Shown here piece after piece: positions 12,001 through 25,524 of a stretch of 64,000 nt of DNA. The notes beneath the pieces are model-generated. The model saw only the letters and a program-made list of their open reading frames with translations, searched no databases and had not been told where the DNA came from. The position numbers and the translations under genes were made by a program. Within the stretch, counting starts at the first letter, position 1; each line of letters opens with the position of its first letter. The stretch is from Ceratodon purpureus. Taxonomy: Eukaryota; Streptophyta; Bryopsida; Pseudoditrichales; Ditrichaceae. The stretch lies in assembly GCA_014871385.1 (NCBI GenBank), contig CM026431.1, positions 8,367,778 to 8,431,777 of the forward strand. Reading direction: 5' to 3'.

Positions 12001-13037
12001 TTAGAACTTACTCTTGAATCTGTTTTTGCTAAACAATCATAATTCCTCAGAAGTTGCTCCATTTTTTTGGATGGCGGGCTCGTCCATAGTTTAGCATTTT
12101 CCAATAAGAATAACGAAGAATTTAAAGAACGAGAAGATTATGCGGCTTTGTGTGAGGACAATTTAAATATTACTGACATGAAAAACGTTGTCTATGTGTC
12201 ACGATCTTCTATAACAAAGAGATCTTTGACTTCTGTTTGAGAGAGAAGTTTTATGAATGAGAAATGGATTTAATGAGAAATTTTGCCATCTTTTTCATTT
12301 TAGGTTTAAGAGAAGCAATACCGAGGTATTTTATGTGTTGCGTTTCCTTCAACTTGGCCATACATGTCGTCGCAGGCAGTGTAGTTAATTTCTGGAAATT
12401 TAAGACAGTTGCGTTAACCGAACTAGAGATGTCAACAAACAACGACCTCAGTGTACCTCAGTGACCTGATGGTAACTTTGAAGTCTTCCTCCCTAGAACG
12501 TAAGCTGAGTGCACGAAACATGTGGACCTGCATACATGGAACCCATAGAAAAGATTCAAGGACAAGGTGATCAATATTCTCATAAACCTCAACATGACTT
12601 ATTAGGTGCAAGTTTGCACCTGGTTCTTTACTCCTGCGTCCATGTCTCCTTCCTCTCTCACAACGGACGGTTCCCTACAAATTTTATGGGCTTCCGTGCA
12701 AGAATATCCGATTCGCATTCCTCTCTTGAGTCTTATTCAGCTACTATGCGAATTTGGAAAGATATATCTGCCCCAGAATAACCCGTCTGTTGCAGCAGCT
12801 TCCCGGCCATCGTTGAACCCTGATTGAACCCATCTGTTGGAACATCGCCTTGATGGTATGCTTATGTGGAATGCAGTTTTCCTCGCGCTTGTGCATTAAA
12901 GCTCAGACTGAGCACGATCAGTTTGGGTTTCTTTCGTTGAGTCTGTTGTAAACCTCGTGCTCATATTTGGATGTTATGATCATGGGAGCAGGAGAATGAG
13001 GAAGCTCTGTGAAGGAGAGAATCATTGTCATAGCACA
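9099..13037. other. Intergenic; GC-richer leader or promoter region upstream of the GT14-like gene
   Basis: Contains a hexanucleotide microsatellite (9231-9286), A/T runs (about 9799-9835 and 10118-10131) and a GC-richer stretch (about 10400-11100) with ORFs on both strands but no recognisable protein. From about 11100 to 11860 it is G/T-rich on the plus strand and may hold untranslated leader exons of the gene that starts near 13038. A CCGCAG site near 11854 could be an acceptor. None of this can be proven from sequence. Confidence 0.3.
9231..9286. repeat. (ATTTTT)n microsatellite
   Basis: About nine head-to-tail copies of ATTTTT. It is read in one frame as alternating Phe/Ile, which creates a spurious ORF. 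Confidence 0.9.
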
Positions 13038-16027
13038 ATGGCAAACTGGAGAGGGAAGATGGCGCAGAGGAGATCATTTTGGGCTGTAGTGGCTGTCTCG
13101 CTTCTGTTTCTGTGTCTCTTGAGCTGGGCATCAATAGCAAACCTGGGTGGCCGTGTTTACTGCGATTATTTGAAGGGCGAGTATTGCCAAGTGGTTCCAA
13201 GCCCATCCCCTCATCTCGATTCCTCATTTCCAGTACTTAAGCCTGCCCCCTTTACGACGTCGAAGCCCGTCTCCATCCCGATCCTCCCACCAGTGCGAAA
13301 TTACTCCGATGGGGAACTGTCAACTTTCGTGCTCGCCAAAGATATCTTAACCCGGCCACTGAATCATGCTGGAAAGACTAAAGTTGCGTTCATGTTCTTA
13401 ACTGGAGGACCTCTGCCATTTGAGAAGCTCTGGGAAAAGTTTTTCAAGGTCTGTGCCTGTTCCAGGAATACGCTTAAGTGTTGATTGAATATCTGTAATA
13501 GTTTTCAGGGTAAGATGTCTGTTGACTTCTTTACATAATATGCACCGTGCTAATTTTGCTTTCATCCGCGCAGGGCCATGAAGATAGATACTCTGTCTAT
13601 GTGCATGCCTCCCAGGAACAGCCAACTCGGAAGAGCCGTGTCTTTCAAGGTCGAGATATAAGACCTCAAAAGGTATTTTTCTATACCAAGATGTTTCTGG
13701 AGTTCATATGTAGGGTATAACAACAGAGGTGTTTTTTGAGGATTGAAGGGCAAAGTTTATAAGCCAGTCAGAGCTGCAATACTCCAATCTGATTTGTGAG
13801 AATAGTTTCGTAGTTCCAAGGTCGAAAAACTGGCTAATTGAACAATATGCGGTGCAATAGAGAATAGACACTACCAGACATTGATGTGATCTAACAGTTC
13901 ACGGCTTGTCTGAAACTTGCAGGTTTTTTGGGGACGAATTGAAATGGTGGATGCGGAAAGGCGATTACTTGCAAATGCTCTTTTAGATTCGGACAACCAG
14001 TACTTCGTCTTGTTATCAGAATCGTACGTTTCTAGACTTATTCTTCGGAGTTCTGAAAGTTTGGCATATATTTTGTTTGGTTACTGATGTTGTCACTGAT
14101 GCTTTTCGCAGATGCATACCTCTTTACGACTTTGACTACATATATGATTATCTTTTGAGCGGAAACATGAGCTACGTGGATTGGTAAGTTTGGAAGGATC
14201 ACTCTAAACGAAGTAGTTGCTCATGTACTCGTGAGCATGGCACATTCGAACGTATTCTACATCAGTCAATCTAGCTCTGGAAACTGCACGTCATTCGAGT
14301 GTATTTTCATTAATTAATTTGGTAAAGATGTGCGTCTGATAACTTATTATTTTGCCAGTTTCGACGATCCCGGACCGCATGGCCAGGGGAGGTACATGGA
14401 CCAAATGATGCCAGAAATTCGTAGGAGTGACTGGAGGAAAGGTGCACAGGTACTGATTAACAACGAATCACGCTACATTTGTGGTATATGAGAAAGGGAA
14501 GAATTTCCTGAGTTTCGAAATAAAAAATGTTTCTTAAACGCTCTCTACTGTTGTGTTGCAGTGGTTTGCAGTGACCCGGCATCATGCTTTGTTGATAGTG
14601 GCTGACCACGTGTATTACAACAAGTTCAAGTGGAATTGCAAGGTGAGATTTGCAGCGGTTGTATTTCCCTTGTTGCCAAATTACATATTAGTTTTATAGT
14701 GATTTTTGTGCAGAAAAACCCAAGTCAATTTTACACCTTTGAGCTCCATTCTTGTTTGTGAAAGTATGAACATGAACTTGTGAAAATTTTCAAGCTTTTA
14801 GTAATATGTCATGGCACACTTCGATGCTGAGGGCAATATAAGGGAGTTGCACAGCAAACGACGTTAATCAACCTTTTTGAGCTTTCTGTTTTAGTCCTTT
14901 CTGTATGACTGATTGGAAATTTCTTGGTTATCTGCAGCCTGGTGAAGAAAATCGGAATTGCTACCCCGATGAACATTACATTTCGACCTTTCTTTACGTA
15001 CGGTCTTCCCTTGTTACTATCCACATTAAGCTGCATTACCAACTCTGTTCACTAATAGCAGTAGTGTTGAGATTTAATGCTTGAGCTGAATATACTACAC
15101 AGGAGGACTCTGTGCCTGTTTTTCTATGGCAATGATTATAATTTGAGCTTTAAAAGTGTTTCGAAAGGGTAAAGCTCTGCATTTCATCAGTTTCTGAAGA
15201 ACAACGGAATGCTTGCAGATAATGAATCCAGCAAACCTCGCGAATTGGACCGTAACTCATGTGGATTGGTCAGAAGGGAAGTGGCATCCAAAGTCGTACA
15301 CTAAAGAAGATGTCAAATCACCTTCAAAATTACAACAGATACAGGTGACCTTGCAGTATCTCTCACTACTGAGGTTGCAGAAATGATTTGTGCCCTTTTG
15401 CTGCATCATTAATTTGAGGCTTGAGTGCACATTTTGACTTGGATTTGCTCACCAGCAGAGCTAAGCCCTTCGTCTTCGCAAAAGGCGATTGACAGTGGAA
15501 GAATTGAGTAGGACCTAAATGTTTCACAAAACTTTACACTTTCATATTGAGTATCAGTGGAAGAGTTGGCTCTCCAGTAGGAGATGGTGAAGGAATGCCT
15601 AGCAATATTCATAACGAATGGCTTGTTTGTGTACAGAAAATCAAGGAACACTTTCATGTGACTAGTGACGGTCGGGTATGTCGAAAAAATTACCTCTTTC
15701 TCCTCTATTGACATGAAGTAAAGTGCCTATACCTGTAGTTACCGGCTAAAATAGATAACACTTGTTGTGATGTATTATTGTTGTGTTCTTATAGCTAATG
15801 TGAACATGTACCAAATTGTGCACATGCTCTGTCCTTCGATCAATGGTTTCTGTGGCTGATTGCATCGATTGTATTTGCAGGCTATTCGAACAGTAAAGCC
15901 ATGCTTATGGAATGGGCAGCATCGACCTTGCTTTCTGTTTGCACGTAAATTCTTACCAGAGACAGCTGATGCATTGCTACAACTTCTCCCAAGTGTCACA
16001 TGGCGTCAAGCACATCAACCGACGTAA
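13038..16027 (+). CDS. GT14-like (DUF266/core-2/I-branching) glycosyltransferase, ten exons
   Basis: Ten exons join with GT-AG sites and consistent phase: 13038-13448, 13574-13672, 13923-14023, 14112-14183, 14359-14449, 14562-14642, 14938-14997, 15219-15344, 15637-15675, 15881-16027. The product is about 408 residues. It has a short basic cytoplasmic tail (WRGKMAQRRS) and one membrane anchor (FWAVVAVSLLFLCLLSW), as in a type II Golgi enzyme. The plant Branch/DUF266 motifs appear in order: TKVAFMFLTGGPLPFEKLWE, YSVYVHA, VFWGRIEMVDAERRLLANAL, LLSESCIPLY, FDDPGPHGQGRY, QWFAVTRHHALL, YPDEHYISTFL, VTHVDWSEGKWHPKSY, and a Cys-containing end (PCLWNGQHRPCFLFARKF). No defects are seen. Plant members act on cell-wall polymers or glycoproteins, but the acceptor is unknown. 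An in-frame ATG at 12996 would add 14 residues. I prefer 13038 for its context (ACAATGG). Confidence 0.85.
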
Positions 16028-19000
16028 TAACTTCGAATCTGTATCTCTGAAAAAGATACCAGCCTTTCAGGCTGAAATGGAGGTTTGCAGACATGGTTTT
16101 GTTAAACTTCTAGTCACGATGCCGCCTGTCTTTCTGTGGACAAAGCCATATCCAAACTCATAGTTTTTCTCATCACCGACACGAGAGGAACTCGGGATAC
16201 ATTTTAGTATATCCCTCTACATAAAATTCTGGAGTTTGTAATGACACTAGCCAACATGCAAGTTGATTGGCTTCACACATCGGCAGTCAAGTTTTGCATC
16301 GTGAAGTTTGCCTTCGGTGACAATTAGTTATTGGCTCTCTGGAATATGCAAGAAAAATTATTACTTGTAATCTAGGACTAAAAATTGCTATACCAAACGG
16401 GCAGAGCGGCTTTAGTTTTTGGTTGAGAGTTGAGGCTCTCTGATGAACGAAGAGAAAGTAGTGGCTTTCGGACCGGGCACTTCACTAATGTATATACAAT
16501 TTGAGTTCTACCCACGTTCTTCTGTGAACATATTACTTGTTAACATAATCCCACTTCAATTGCAGAGCTTGTGCTATACTTTACTGCTGTGAAGCTTCAA
16601 TTGTGACGTTTGCTGCTGATACTCTGAGTGATATTTCTTGTAAACCAGAAATGGTTGAGTGGGAACCGAAGGGTACACCCAAATTATTGTGAATGGGTCC
16701 CCTTTCATCAACACCATATTTTAATATAGAAAATGGTTTATGTGAGAAATTTAAAAACATGTCATTAACTACTCTTGGACCGGTTTACACTATGACCAAA
16801 TGTTGAGACCAAAGGTTGAGACTATAACCAACTTTGGATGTCAATTTGCACCAATTGGATTGCAAGAATGTCCAAAGTTCGGTCTCTTGTTCTTCACATT
16901 AAAGGCCAAAGTCCAAAATTACTTGCCTCCATCAAGCCTACATGGCAACACTTTTTGGATTTTTGGCGCCACCGCTTGGGATTTTTGTACCGCTTCACCA
17001 AAACTTGGTCCTCTAATTTTGAGCAAGCCAAACTTCTCTCATAAGGTTGTGGATTTTTTAATAAAAAATGCACAAGAAGAAAAGGCTTTTGGGCTATTGA
17101 GGGCTATGGTCATGCTTCACTAGCCTTGTCATGCTCAATTAATTAATCCTTTGATAACCATTGGCAATATACCTATATTTCTCCAAAATAAAGTAAATTT
17201 CAATTAGCCATAACTTTGTCAGAACAATAAATATAGTTTTGAAATAATTTCCATATGTTCTCTATTAATTTTTGTACTTTTCTTTATTTTTTCAAAGTTT
17301 CCAAATTAGTTTTCAATTCTTTATGACTTTTTAAATGTTAAACTTATAGATCTTAGCCTTTGAACTAGGCCTTAGAGGCTTCAAATTATGATTGGCAAAG
17401 TTCCAAGTGGTCTACCTGAATATACTTATTCACCTCAAATATTTGGACTCTTGCATTCTTTTGGTCTAGAATTTTGATGAGTGGCCCTTCAATTGGCTCT
17501 TAGATCTATTTTTAAATTCATTATATTGTACTCTTAATATGACCTTTGGGAATAAATAAATTTAATAATTTATTAGAATACATATTATTTTTTCAAATTA
17601 ATCACCTTCTACAAACCCAAAATTTTAGTTAAATTAAACATTGAAAATACACAATTTAGCATTATAGATTTGAATTATAAAAATATATGCATTTAATAAG
17701 TATTTAAATATGAAGTTGTAGATTTTAAAAACTATCTATAAACATGGGCTATATTTTTATACCAAAATGAATCCATTTTAATAGTTTTTTATGTCCAAAG
17801 TATGCCATTATAAATCTCTATAATATAAAAATTTTTAAAATAAAAAAACCTAAAATTCAAGACAACCAATATTATAAAACAATGTAATAGCTCGTTTTAG
17901 TATATTGTAGTTCTATAGTTAAGTAGTACTATAGATAATTCTTTAAAAAATATTCTTTAAATATAGATAATTGAATATTTAGTGGATAGAAATTTAAAAA
18001 TTGAATAAAATAAAAAAATTGCCCATTTTAAACTATTTATTGTCTTTTTTGTATTTTTAATCAATTTTTTCTCTTCATGTTTAAACGATAAATGCTGCAT
18101 TAGAGCTTCATGACAATCCTTGCCATGAAGCCTCATTAGTAGAAAAGCCCCTCAACTACAACATGATGAATTATACCAAAAAAAAACATACTTTAGATTT
18201 TTCCAAACGGTGTACTGAAATTATTGTTTGGTGTAATTGGATAGCACTTAGACCTATTTGAGAGCGTCTGGAAAGGAGCATTTATTGTTTGCATGGCTCC
18301 TCTTGCAAAATAAATGGCATATCCACCCATGTGTCGCACAATCTATATTTAATAGATGTGGTAACCAATTTTTGTAGAAAATTTATGGGCAATAAAAAAA
18401 TATCGAGTGATATGTAGATGGATGATCTGTGTTTTTGTACATTTTTATTATAGTAGCAAAGTTGAATATGACCTTAGATGTACTTCTAGCACTTCTCTTC
18501 ATGACAACACCACCAACTTGCAAAGCACTAAACTCCAACGCCTACGTAGGTCAAAAAATAGTCTTCCAATGCTCACTAAGAAACAATTTTACAAAATTTG
18601 CACCAAATAACTTCCAATTCACCTTCCAATAGAAAATCCATACATCTAAGGTCACAAACGTCTTCTACAATTTCCATAGCAACAAATCTGTCCTTCACAC
18701 TTCCACCACGATTAAAAAACTTGACTTTCCATAATCTGCCCAAACCAACAACAAAAACCCAAATTCTAATCTAAAAGACATTCAGATCCAATAAATCCTA
18801 AATCAAACTCCAAACACTCAACTAGATTAGCATTTGCCTTCACCTCAGAGCAAGTGAGTTTGACAGTCTCTAGATTTGAATCAAAGGTGTATTTCCAATT
18901 GCTCCAAGAACGCTCTCTAGATTTGAATTAACGGCATCTTGCTAATTGCTCAAAGAACGCCCTTCTGCGAATCCTCAACTACACCAAGAGCCGGAGCGAG

Positions 19001-19679
19001 TAGCATAGTTGCTGCAACCGCCTCTTGTACTACTCTTTGAATTGCAATGGTCCCCAATGCTTCTCCTCCTTCCCTCATTTGTAAAGAAAATGCGCACTAA
19101 TAAGTTCCACTATCAGTGGACCACTACATCTCAAGTCTAAGAATGTAATGTCAACTAAATTTCAAAAAAGATTGAGTTGCTTACGCAAATCACCTGCATT
19201 ACACTATATTTCTTGTTTTGTTGAGTTGCACTTTCTATGAGTTCCAAGTGTGAATTAGCCAAGACGACAAGGAACCTAGGCATATTTTGTTGTTTATACG
19301 GTAAATGTAACAATAATTAAAATAATGTAGGAAAAACATGTAACCCTCCCACTTCCAGAAAAAAACTTTCTTTCTATTGGATATGCGTAACTCACGGGAC
19401 AATTTGTAACTCATTTGTAATCCTAATTCTATGCCTAATCACCACTTCTCTATGAACTCCCCCTCAAATCACATGCCTAGTCAAACCATGGCCATCGATT
19501 CCTCTACAGGTCATGCCAACAGAGGGTTGGCGGAGAGGGTCTCGACAAAGTAGCCACGAGGGTCTCGCCAAAGCCAAAAATGGTACTGATCACTCCAAAT
19601 GTATTGCCTAGGATAACAACTTGTAGTGACCTATTTTTGAATGCTAAATTTGACTATGACATGTTTGACAGAAAATTTC
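16028..19679. other. AT-rich intergenic DNA, no gene seen
   Basis: The first ~600 bases are probably 3' untranslated and flanking sequence of the GT14-like gene. After about 16.7 kb the sequence becomes strongly AT-rich with dense stops and no recognisable transposon protein. A ~45-bp imperfect direct repeat beginning CTCTAGATTTGAAT lies near 18868-18960. Confidence 0.4.
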
Positions 19680-19688
19680 AGATTGTTG

Positions 19689-19815
19689 AAGGGAAAAAAT
19701 GGAGGGGAGAAGGTGGGGGAAAAGAGGGAGAAGGAAAAGGAGGGGAGAAGGAAAATGAGGGGAGAAGGGAAAAGAATGATGAAAAAAGTGGGGGGAAGGT
19801 GGAGGAAGGAGGGAA
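19689..19815 (+). repeat. Polypurine (G/A) tract
   Basis: About 125 bases almost free of pyrimidines on the plus strand, with repeated GGGGAGAAGG and GGAGAAGGAAAA motifs. Low-complexity ORFs in several frames here come from composition. Confidence 0.85.
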
Positions 19816-21160
19816 TACTCTGGAGGTATTCTATTATCAAGTTAACAAATTTGGCCTATAGAACGGAGTACCTCTAGGATAACTCCACTTTGCATCCTAA
19901 ACTTCCCCTTTAAAACAATCCTAAGGACAAGCTTCCATGTTAGATGGGTGATCGATATCGGTCCGCAAAAGAGGGGAGCTCCACCAAAATGGGTGGATTA
20001 TTGATGCACTCCAGAGCAAATTTTTATTTCCACCGAAATGGGTGAAGTATCGACTACTATTGAGACCTCGTTTCTTGTTTTCTACTGCCTTCCACCCAAC
20101 CGATCCCCACATGGAAGGAGGCCCTTAGTGCGGTCTGTGACACAATCCTTCTGACAATAAAATGATCCCTTCCATTGATACTTTTGAAAGGGCGAAAAGA
20201 GGAATCCAGCTTGAAGCAGTGGAGAAAGCTTATGTCAGCAAGCAATCTTCAACATTCTTCATGTAATTTTTCATCCTGTATGCTCAGCCCAAGTGGCATA
20301 CATAGATCATTTCTCAACTGTATCTACATTCTGCCTTTCTCCACCTTCCTGCCATGTGGTCCAATCCTAGTACATGAACCACGAAATATTCCATCCAAAT
20401 TGCAAGGCTGTGAATGTTGGTAAAATTAGTCACAAAGAAAACAAGGCCCACTTTGTTCAATTGCAACATCTCACTGCCGTATTCAACAAAGTAAATGTGG
20501 GAGTTTAACATCACAAAGTAAATTGATACAACATGTTGTTTCCATCACCATACTGTATTTTGCAAAGTCCATCATGTGTTCTTTGGAAATCACTTTTGTG
20601 GATGGAGAAACCAAGACAAAGCTAGACTGAGTAGTTTGGCTCAGGTCATCATGGATCAATCTTGGGATCATAGTACAGGTTGTGTGCCTGCGGTGAGGAT
20701 GATGATAACCCTTGTCTAGGAGCTTCTGTTGTGACACTATGCACCATAAAATATGTCAGGACTCAGGAGTTACTTTCTTCTTGTGATGTAGTTGGAAGCC
20801 CGTTTTTGGTGTCCCCTTCTAATGAAGCTCCAAAGAAGGTGAAATGTCCCTAATGAGCACCCAGGAAGTGAGAGGTTGAATTGCATTTCGAAGGAGGTAA
20901 ATGTGCAGAAGATATCATAGCTTCTTCTAAAGATTGACACTCTCAAAATCAAAGGAATCACATTCTAAAGTAATAACTTTAATGTTGAGCATGGGGAAAC
21001 TATACTTTACAATAGAACACTAAGTAAATTTTGGTCAAATTTGGAGGTATTTATCTTTATAAAAAAATTACAATGTATTGTTGATATCCAAAAACATCTA
21101 AGCATGAACTCTAGTAGAAACCATGCCTGCAATGACTAAAACACACTACAACAAACCCCG

Positions 21161-21210
21161 GCTCCTGGGGGTGGGCCGGGGTGGTAAAGAGGGGCGAAGC
21201 CCCCAGGAGC
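21161..21210. repeat. GC-rich stem-loop
   Basis: GCTCCTGGGGG at 21161 pairs with CCCCCAGGAGC ending at 21210 around a G-rich loop. The hairpin stands out in AT-rich surroundings. It could be a terminator-like end of a non-autonomous mobile element, but no partner end was found. Confidence 0.6.
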
Positions 21211-24200
21211 AAGGCGCTCCTACAAAGATGGAGCCCAGTGCCAATCAAATTATCATATTTTCACTGATTTCTTGGTACAGCGCCCCTCGGAGTCGAGTAA
21301 AAACATGTGGATATTGTTTTTACCTGTTTGTGGTGTGTTGGCAGCACATTGTGATGTCTCGATCTTTATCCCCTAATGTGTATCTGAAATAATTTACCTC
21401 AAGGATGTGTCATGGCTTTGCAAGTCTACGTGTCCAAATGCTTTAGGTGTACAGTAAACTGCCGTTAATGAGTGTGGTCTTGTGTCTTTGAAAAACAAGA
21501 AAATCGTCATGAAAACCTAGATATCGACCCTCTAGGGTTAGAAATGCGGCGTTGGAGGTGCGGGCGGGAAGGAGAGGGAGAGCGAGAGAACAAGGACGGA
21601 GGGAACAAGGGCGTCGTCGTCTCTTCGAAAGGAGAGATTGCCAAGGTTCCGAAAGACCATTTTCCCTAGGACACAGAGGTGAGAGGCTAATTGTTTGAAT
21701 TGCATCTTTTCTAGGATTTTTGTGTGGATCCGAAGGTGTTTCTGGTCATCAGTTTTTGTTGGTAGGGCTGAAATCTTGGACGCGGCCCCAATCTGGCCGA
21801 CTCCAACATAGGCAGCCTCATCAGCCTCCAAGAGCGAGCTTCGTGACGAGGGTATTTTGTACACGAGCCACCGAGAAATCCAACTTTGCGTTTCAGAAAG
21901 GTATGCTCCTACCTCCCTCATTACCCTAATGTGGTTGGCTTGTTTATGTTTTTATGTTGTGAAGGATTTTGCATGTCGGAAGGTGTGTATGGTGCACGAG
22001 GTCAGTGTTTCTGCTCTGGTTGGTTTATTGAGTCGTTCGTTGTGTGGTTTAAGGTGTGGTGTTTTTGTGGTTGAAATGCGGATCATGGCGGATGGGTAGT
22101 GGATATTGGATTTCAGTTGGGTGTATTGTGTCGTGGTTGGAGGAGTGAGGTGTGATAGTTTTGGAGCGCAGCATGGTGTAGTTCTGTGTGTTCGGAATTG
22201 GACCTTCAGTACTGCCGTTTGTTGCAACGAGGGTTTTATTGTGTGGGCTTTTTTGTTGCGGGCGAGTTTGTGTATTGCCTGTGAAATGGTTTGCTTTTAA
22301 CTACCTGTTCGCTCATGCTATGACTGGTTGGCGATGGAAATGGGTTAGATAACTTGAAGTGCAGCCCTATAGTGGGAAAAAATCACATTGAGGAATGTGG
22401 TTCCTGGGGGAGCTGAACATGCGATTTGTGGTAGGGTCGATAGAGCGAGCGATGTTAATTGGAACACATATATTCGAGAAGAAGGATAGTTTTCAGATTC
22501 CATATTCTGTCATATAAGAAATTTCAAGATCTTTTATTTCAAGATTTAACAGCATGTGTGCCGCAACTAGGTGGTGATCTGATGTAGCTCTCGGCATCTT
22601 TGTTTTTTGTATTGTGAATGACGATGCCCTTCACCATGTCCTTTATCTTCTCTGGCATCGCTTATGTTGTGCAGTGACGCGTGGATTGAGAGGATCACAA
22701 TTTCAATTGAATTATTCATTTTTTTTCATCGAAGAGGAGACCGTTCAATCGCAATCCCTGTCAAGTGCTGTCGATGCGGCAGCGAACGAAGTTCTTTGGT
22801 TTCTGTTTCCTGATGACTGCACAAGGTATGTCCTGTTGATTTTTGAACTGAGGCCAAAATGTCGATGGACATCTTCCAGGACACTTAGAGCTGATCATAC
22901 TCTAGGTTCAGGTCTACGTGCATCATCCATGTATAATTGCCTTATTTGAAATGCATAAATTCTTCACTAACAGTAGTTGATGGTGCCCAGTACTTGTGAT
23001 ACAATTACTGTGTCTGCTTGTAACTATACCTCTATAATAAAAATATTTTTTGAAAACCCCAGTTTTGTAGTGCAATTTATCAAATTTAAAATTCATTTGG
23101 TTTCTTTCTGATAATGCGATTGACAAAAGCACTCTCAAAGAGTATCGTAAGCAAATTCATATTACACAAGTTGATTTCTGAGGCTAATTAATTAATTCTC
23201 CCCAAAAAAACACACATCCTACATTTGTGTGGACACAGTGGCTTCAAACTGCAATTCATGTATGACGGGGGAATCACGGTTAACTTACACTTGTCGATTC
23301 AATAGATGAAACGAGAATAGAACAGAACAATGAAAACTCACACGCAAAGGCCACTTGTCGCAGCCACAGCTGTAACCATAATCTGAGGTAAAACCAGATT
23401 CACCGTGAAGTAGAACGAGAATGTAGCTTACCGTGACGAAAAGGAGCGGATCGGGGAGTGGCTTCCCGGGAGCCGGCTTCACAGCTCCCCGCCCAACTCC
23501 CAGGTGCTGAGGTTTGTCCTAGTGACAAGTGACCAGAATCATGACCATTTTTCATAATGTGGTTAGAATGGTCATGGTCGTGGTCACCTGTTCTGATCAT
23601 TGCGAGCCTATTTTCCACTAGTGAAAGCTTATCAAAGTGAATTAATTTTTTTTTGGGGGAGCAAACAAACGAATTTCATTGCAAAGAATTTAAAGTACAA
23701 CCCTCATAAAACAAATGTCCAGGGCAACAACAAACTTCTGACTTTTGAACCATGTAACAAGAGAAAACATCACAACCAATTAGGACTCACAATGCAGTTT
23801 GATAATAGAAAAACACTCAGGTGCACTACATGGTAAATGTACTCACCAAAGCAATAATCGTAAACCTGTGCTGCAACACACCCACCGTCCAATTCCCAAA
23901 CAGTCAATGATTTCATCCACTCGCACTTTTGATAATCCGCCGCGGCCCACAACAGACGAAGCTAACTCAATTTCACATCCAGAGCATTAAATATTGAGAG
24001 CGGCAACATCAACAATTCCACCTGAAACTGTCACTCTTCCACTCACAAGCCCACAACGACGACAGTTCTACCCGGAATCCATCCCTTCGCAGCTACCCCT
24101 TCTCGAAGTGCCCGTCAAGGCTAATTGTGTACACCTTCATAACACAAGGCATGAGCTCACAATCGGGTGTTGCAACCTTAGAGCGTTGTGGTCAATCTTC

Positions 24201-24235
24201 GTGGTCCATAGTGTGAAGCAACCCTTACACCTACG

Positions 24236-24264
24236 ACCCTTCCATGGAGAATTCATGGAAGGGT
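24236..24264. repeat. Perfect 11-bp hairpin
   Basis: ACCCTTCCATG and CATGGAAGGGT are exact reverse complements around the loop GAGAATT. Confidence 0.8.
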
Positions 24265-24559
24265 TGGTAAGTAGACTTAGTCCTTTCCAGGACAACACAA
24301 ACTACTCGAAAGGGGGCACTAGTTTCAAGTTCCAACCTTAGTTTGCAGGAAACTGAGTAGGATTTTGTATGGACAAACTCTAGATTCACATCAGCTTTTA
24401 TGTGTGATTCTTCTTCCTTTTTGGTGGATTCAGACACATCCACCCAATTGTTGTCATATTTGAAGCAGACCGAGGTGTTTGGATTTTTGGATTCATCCTT
24501 CCATTCAACTAGTTTTCTTTGTATGAAAATCTAGTAGAAACCTGGTTCCCTGATTGACA

Positions 24560-24665
24560 ACAATCTGAAGAGGCGCTTGGTTGTCAGAATTTGAAGAGGT
24601 GCTTGATAGAGTTTGAAGAGCTGATTGAGAGAATTTGAAGAGGAGCTTGGTTGTCAAGTGAAGGT
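24560..24665 (+). repeat. Short imperfect tandem repeats
   Basis: Three to four units built on AATTTGAAGAGGNGCTTG, some followed by GTTGTC, occur head to tail. No coding role is evident. Confidence 0.6.
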
Positions 24666-25524
24666 GAAGGTACTGTGATGGATGTCATAGAGATGGGTTG
24701 TGTCTTGTTCCATGTGAGTGGAGTGATAGAATTTGTGAGAACAGTTGGACTCTAGCTACCGATCAAGAGAAGGAGTTATGTAGTTTTTCTTCAGAGAGTA
24801 CAATCAGGGGTTGTGAGATAATTTCTAGTTTTCTAGGATGGATGATTGATTATGTGCTGAAAGTGAATCATGTCAATGGTCAAGTGTTTTTGGGCTCACA
24901 TGGGTTGCATGTTGTTCTTGGAATTCATGGTTTTTGTCGTGGGTGTGATTAGATGTAGACTGGTTTGAGGTTAATTTGGAGGTGAAGTGGAGTTTGATGA
25001 GAAGGTGGGCACTGGATTGGATTTGGAGTGGTTTGTAAGGTTTGGGAGTAAAGAGAGTGGCACTGTACCACTTTCTTGTAGATGTTTTGCATGTATGTTG
25101 AGTCATAGGGTGCAGAGCTTGATTTGATGGTTCTCAATTGTTTCATATATGCTAGTGGAAGCTGATGTAGTCTACTTAAGGATTTTCAATGTCGTGGATG
25201 ATGAGGACTGGGTTGTACAGTGAATGAATCTTTTGTTGTGTTTTTAGGGATGTTTTCGGAGGTAGTGCAGGTATAAAAAGATACATGGGTTGAGAATTCT
25301 GCAGCTCGGTTTGAAAATCTGAGCCTTACAAGGTTACTAGAGGAGTGATTTTTGTTTTGGAACAATTTGGCTGTGGATTGAGTCTATGTGCACGTTGGGT
25401 TTCGCATAGGATTTCCTGTGGTGAATTGTGCTTGCCGTGGTTTACAGGTTGTTGGGTGGGGCGAGGAGGTTGGGAGGAGAGGCTGAAGGGAGTCTGAGCT
25501 TCAGGGAGAGAGGTGATTGGAACG

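Larger units (their letters stand above)
19816..25524. other. Intergenic region with hairpins and short repeats, no recognisable gene
   Basis: Contains a GC-rich stem-loop at 21161-21210, a CpG-richer stretch at about 21530-22320 (possible promoter or untranslated exon, no clear product), a second GC-rich patch at 23440-23510 next to an imperfect inverted repeat of about 20 bases (23527-23590), a tight hairpin at 24236-24264, and short tandem units at 24560-24660. The last part precedes the MBOAT start and may include its leader. ORFs here lack domains. Confidence 0.35.

Noticed and set aside
19580..19877. Glu/Lys/Gly-rich ORFs
   Set aside because: Product of the polypurine tract, and several frames are open at once.
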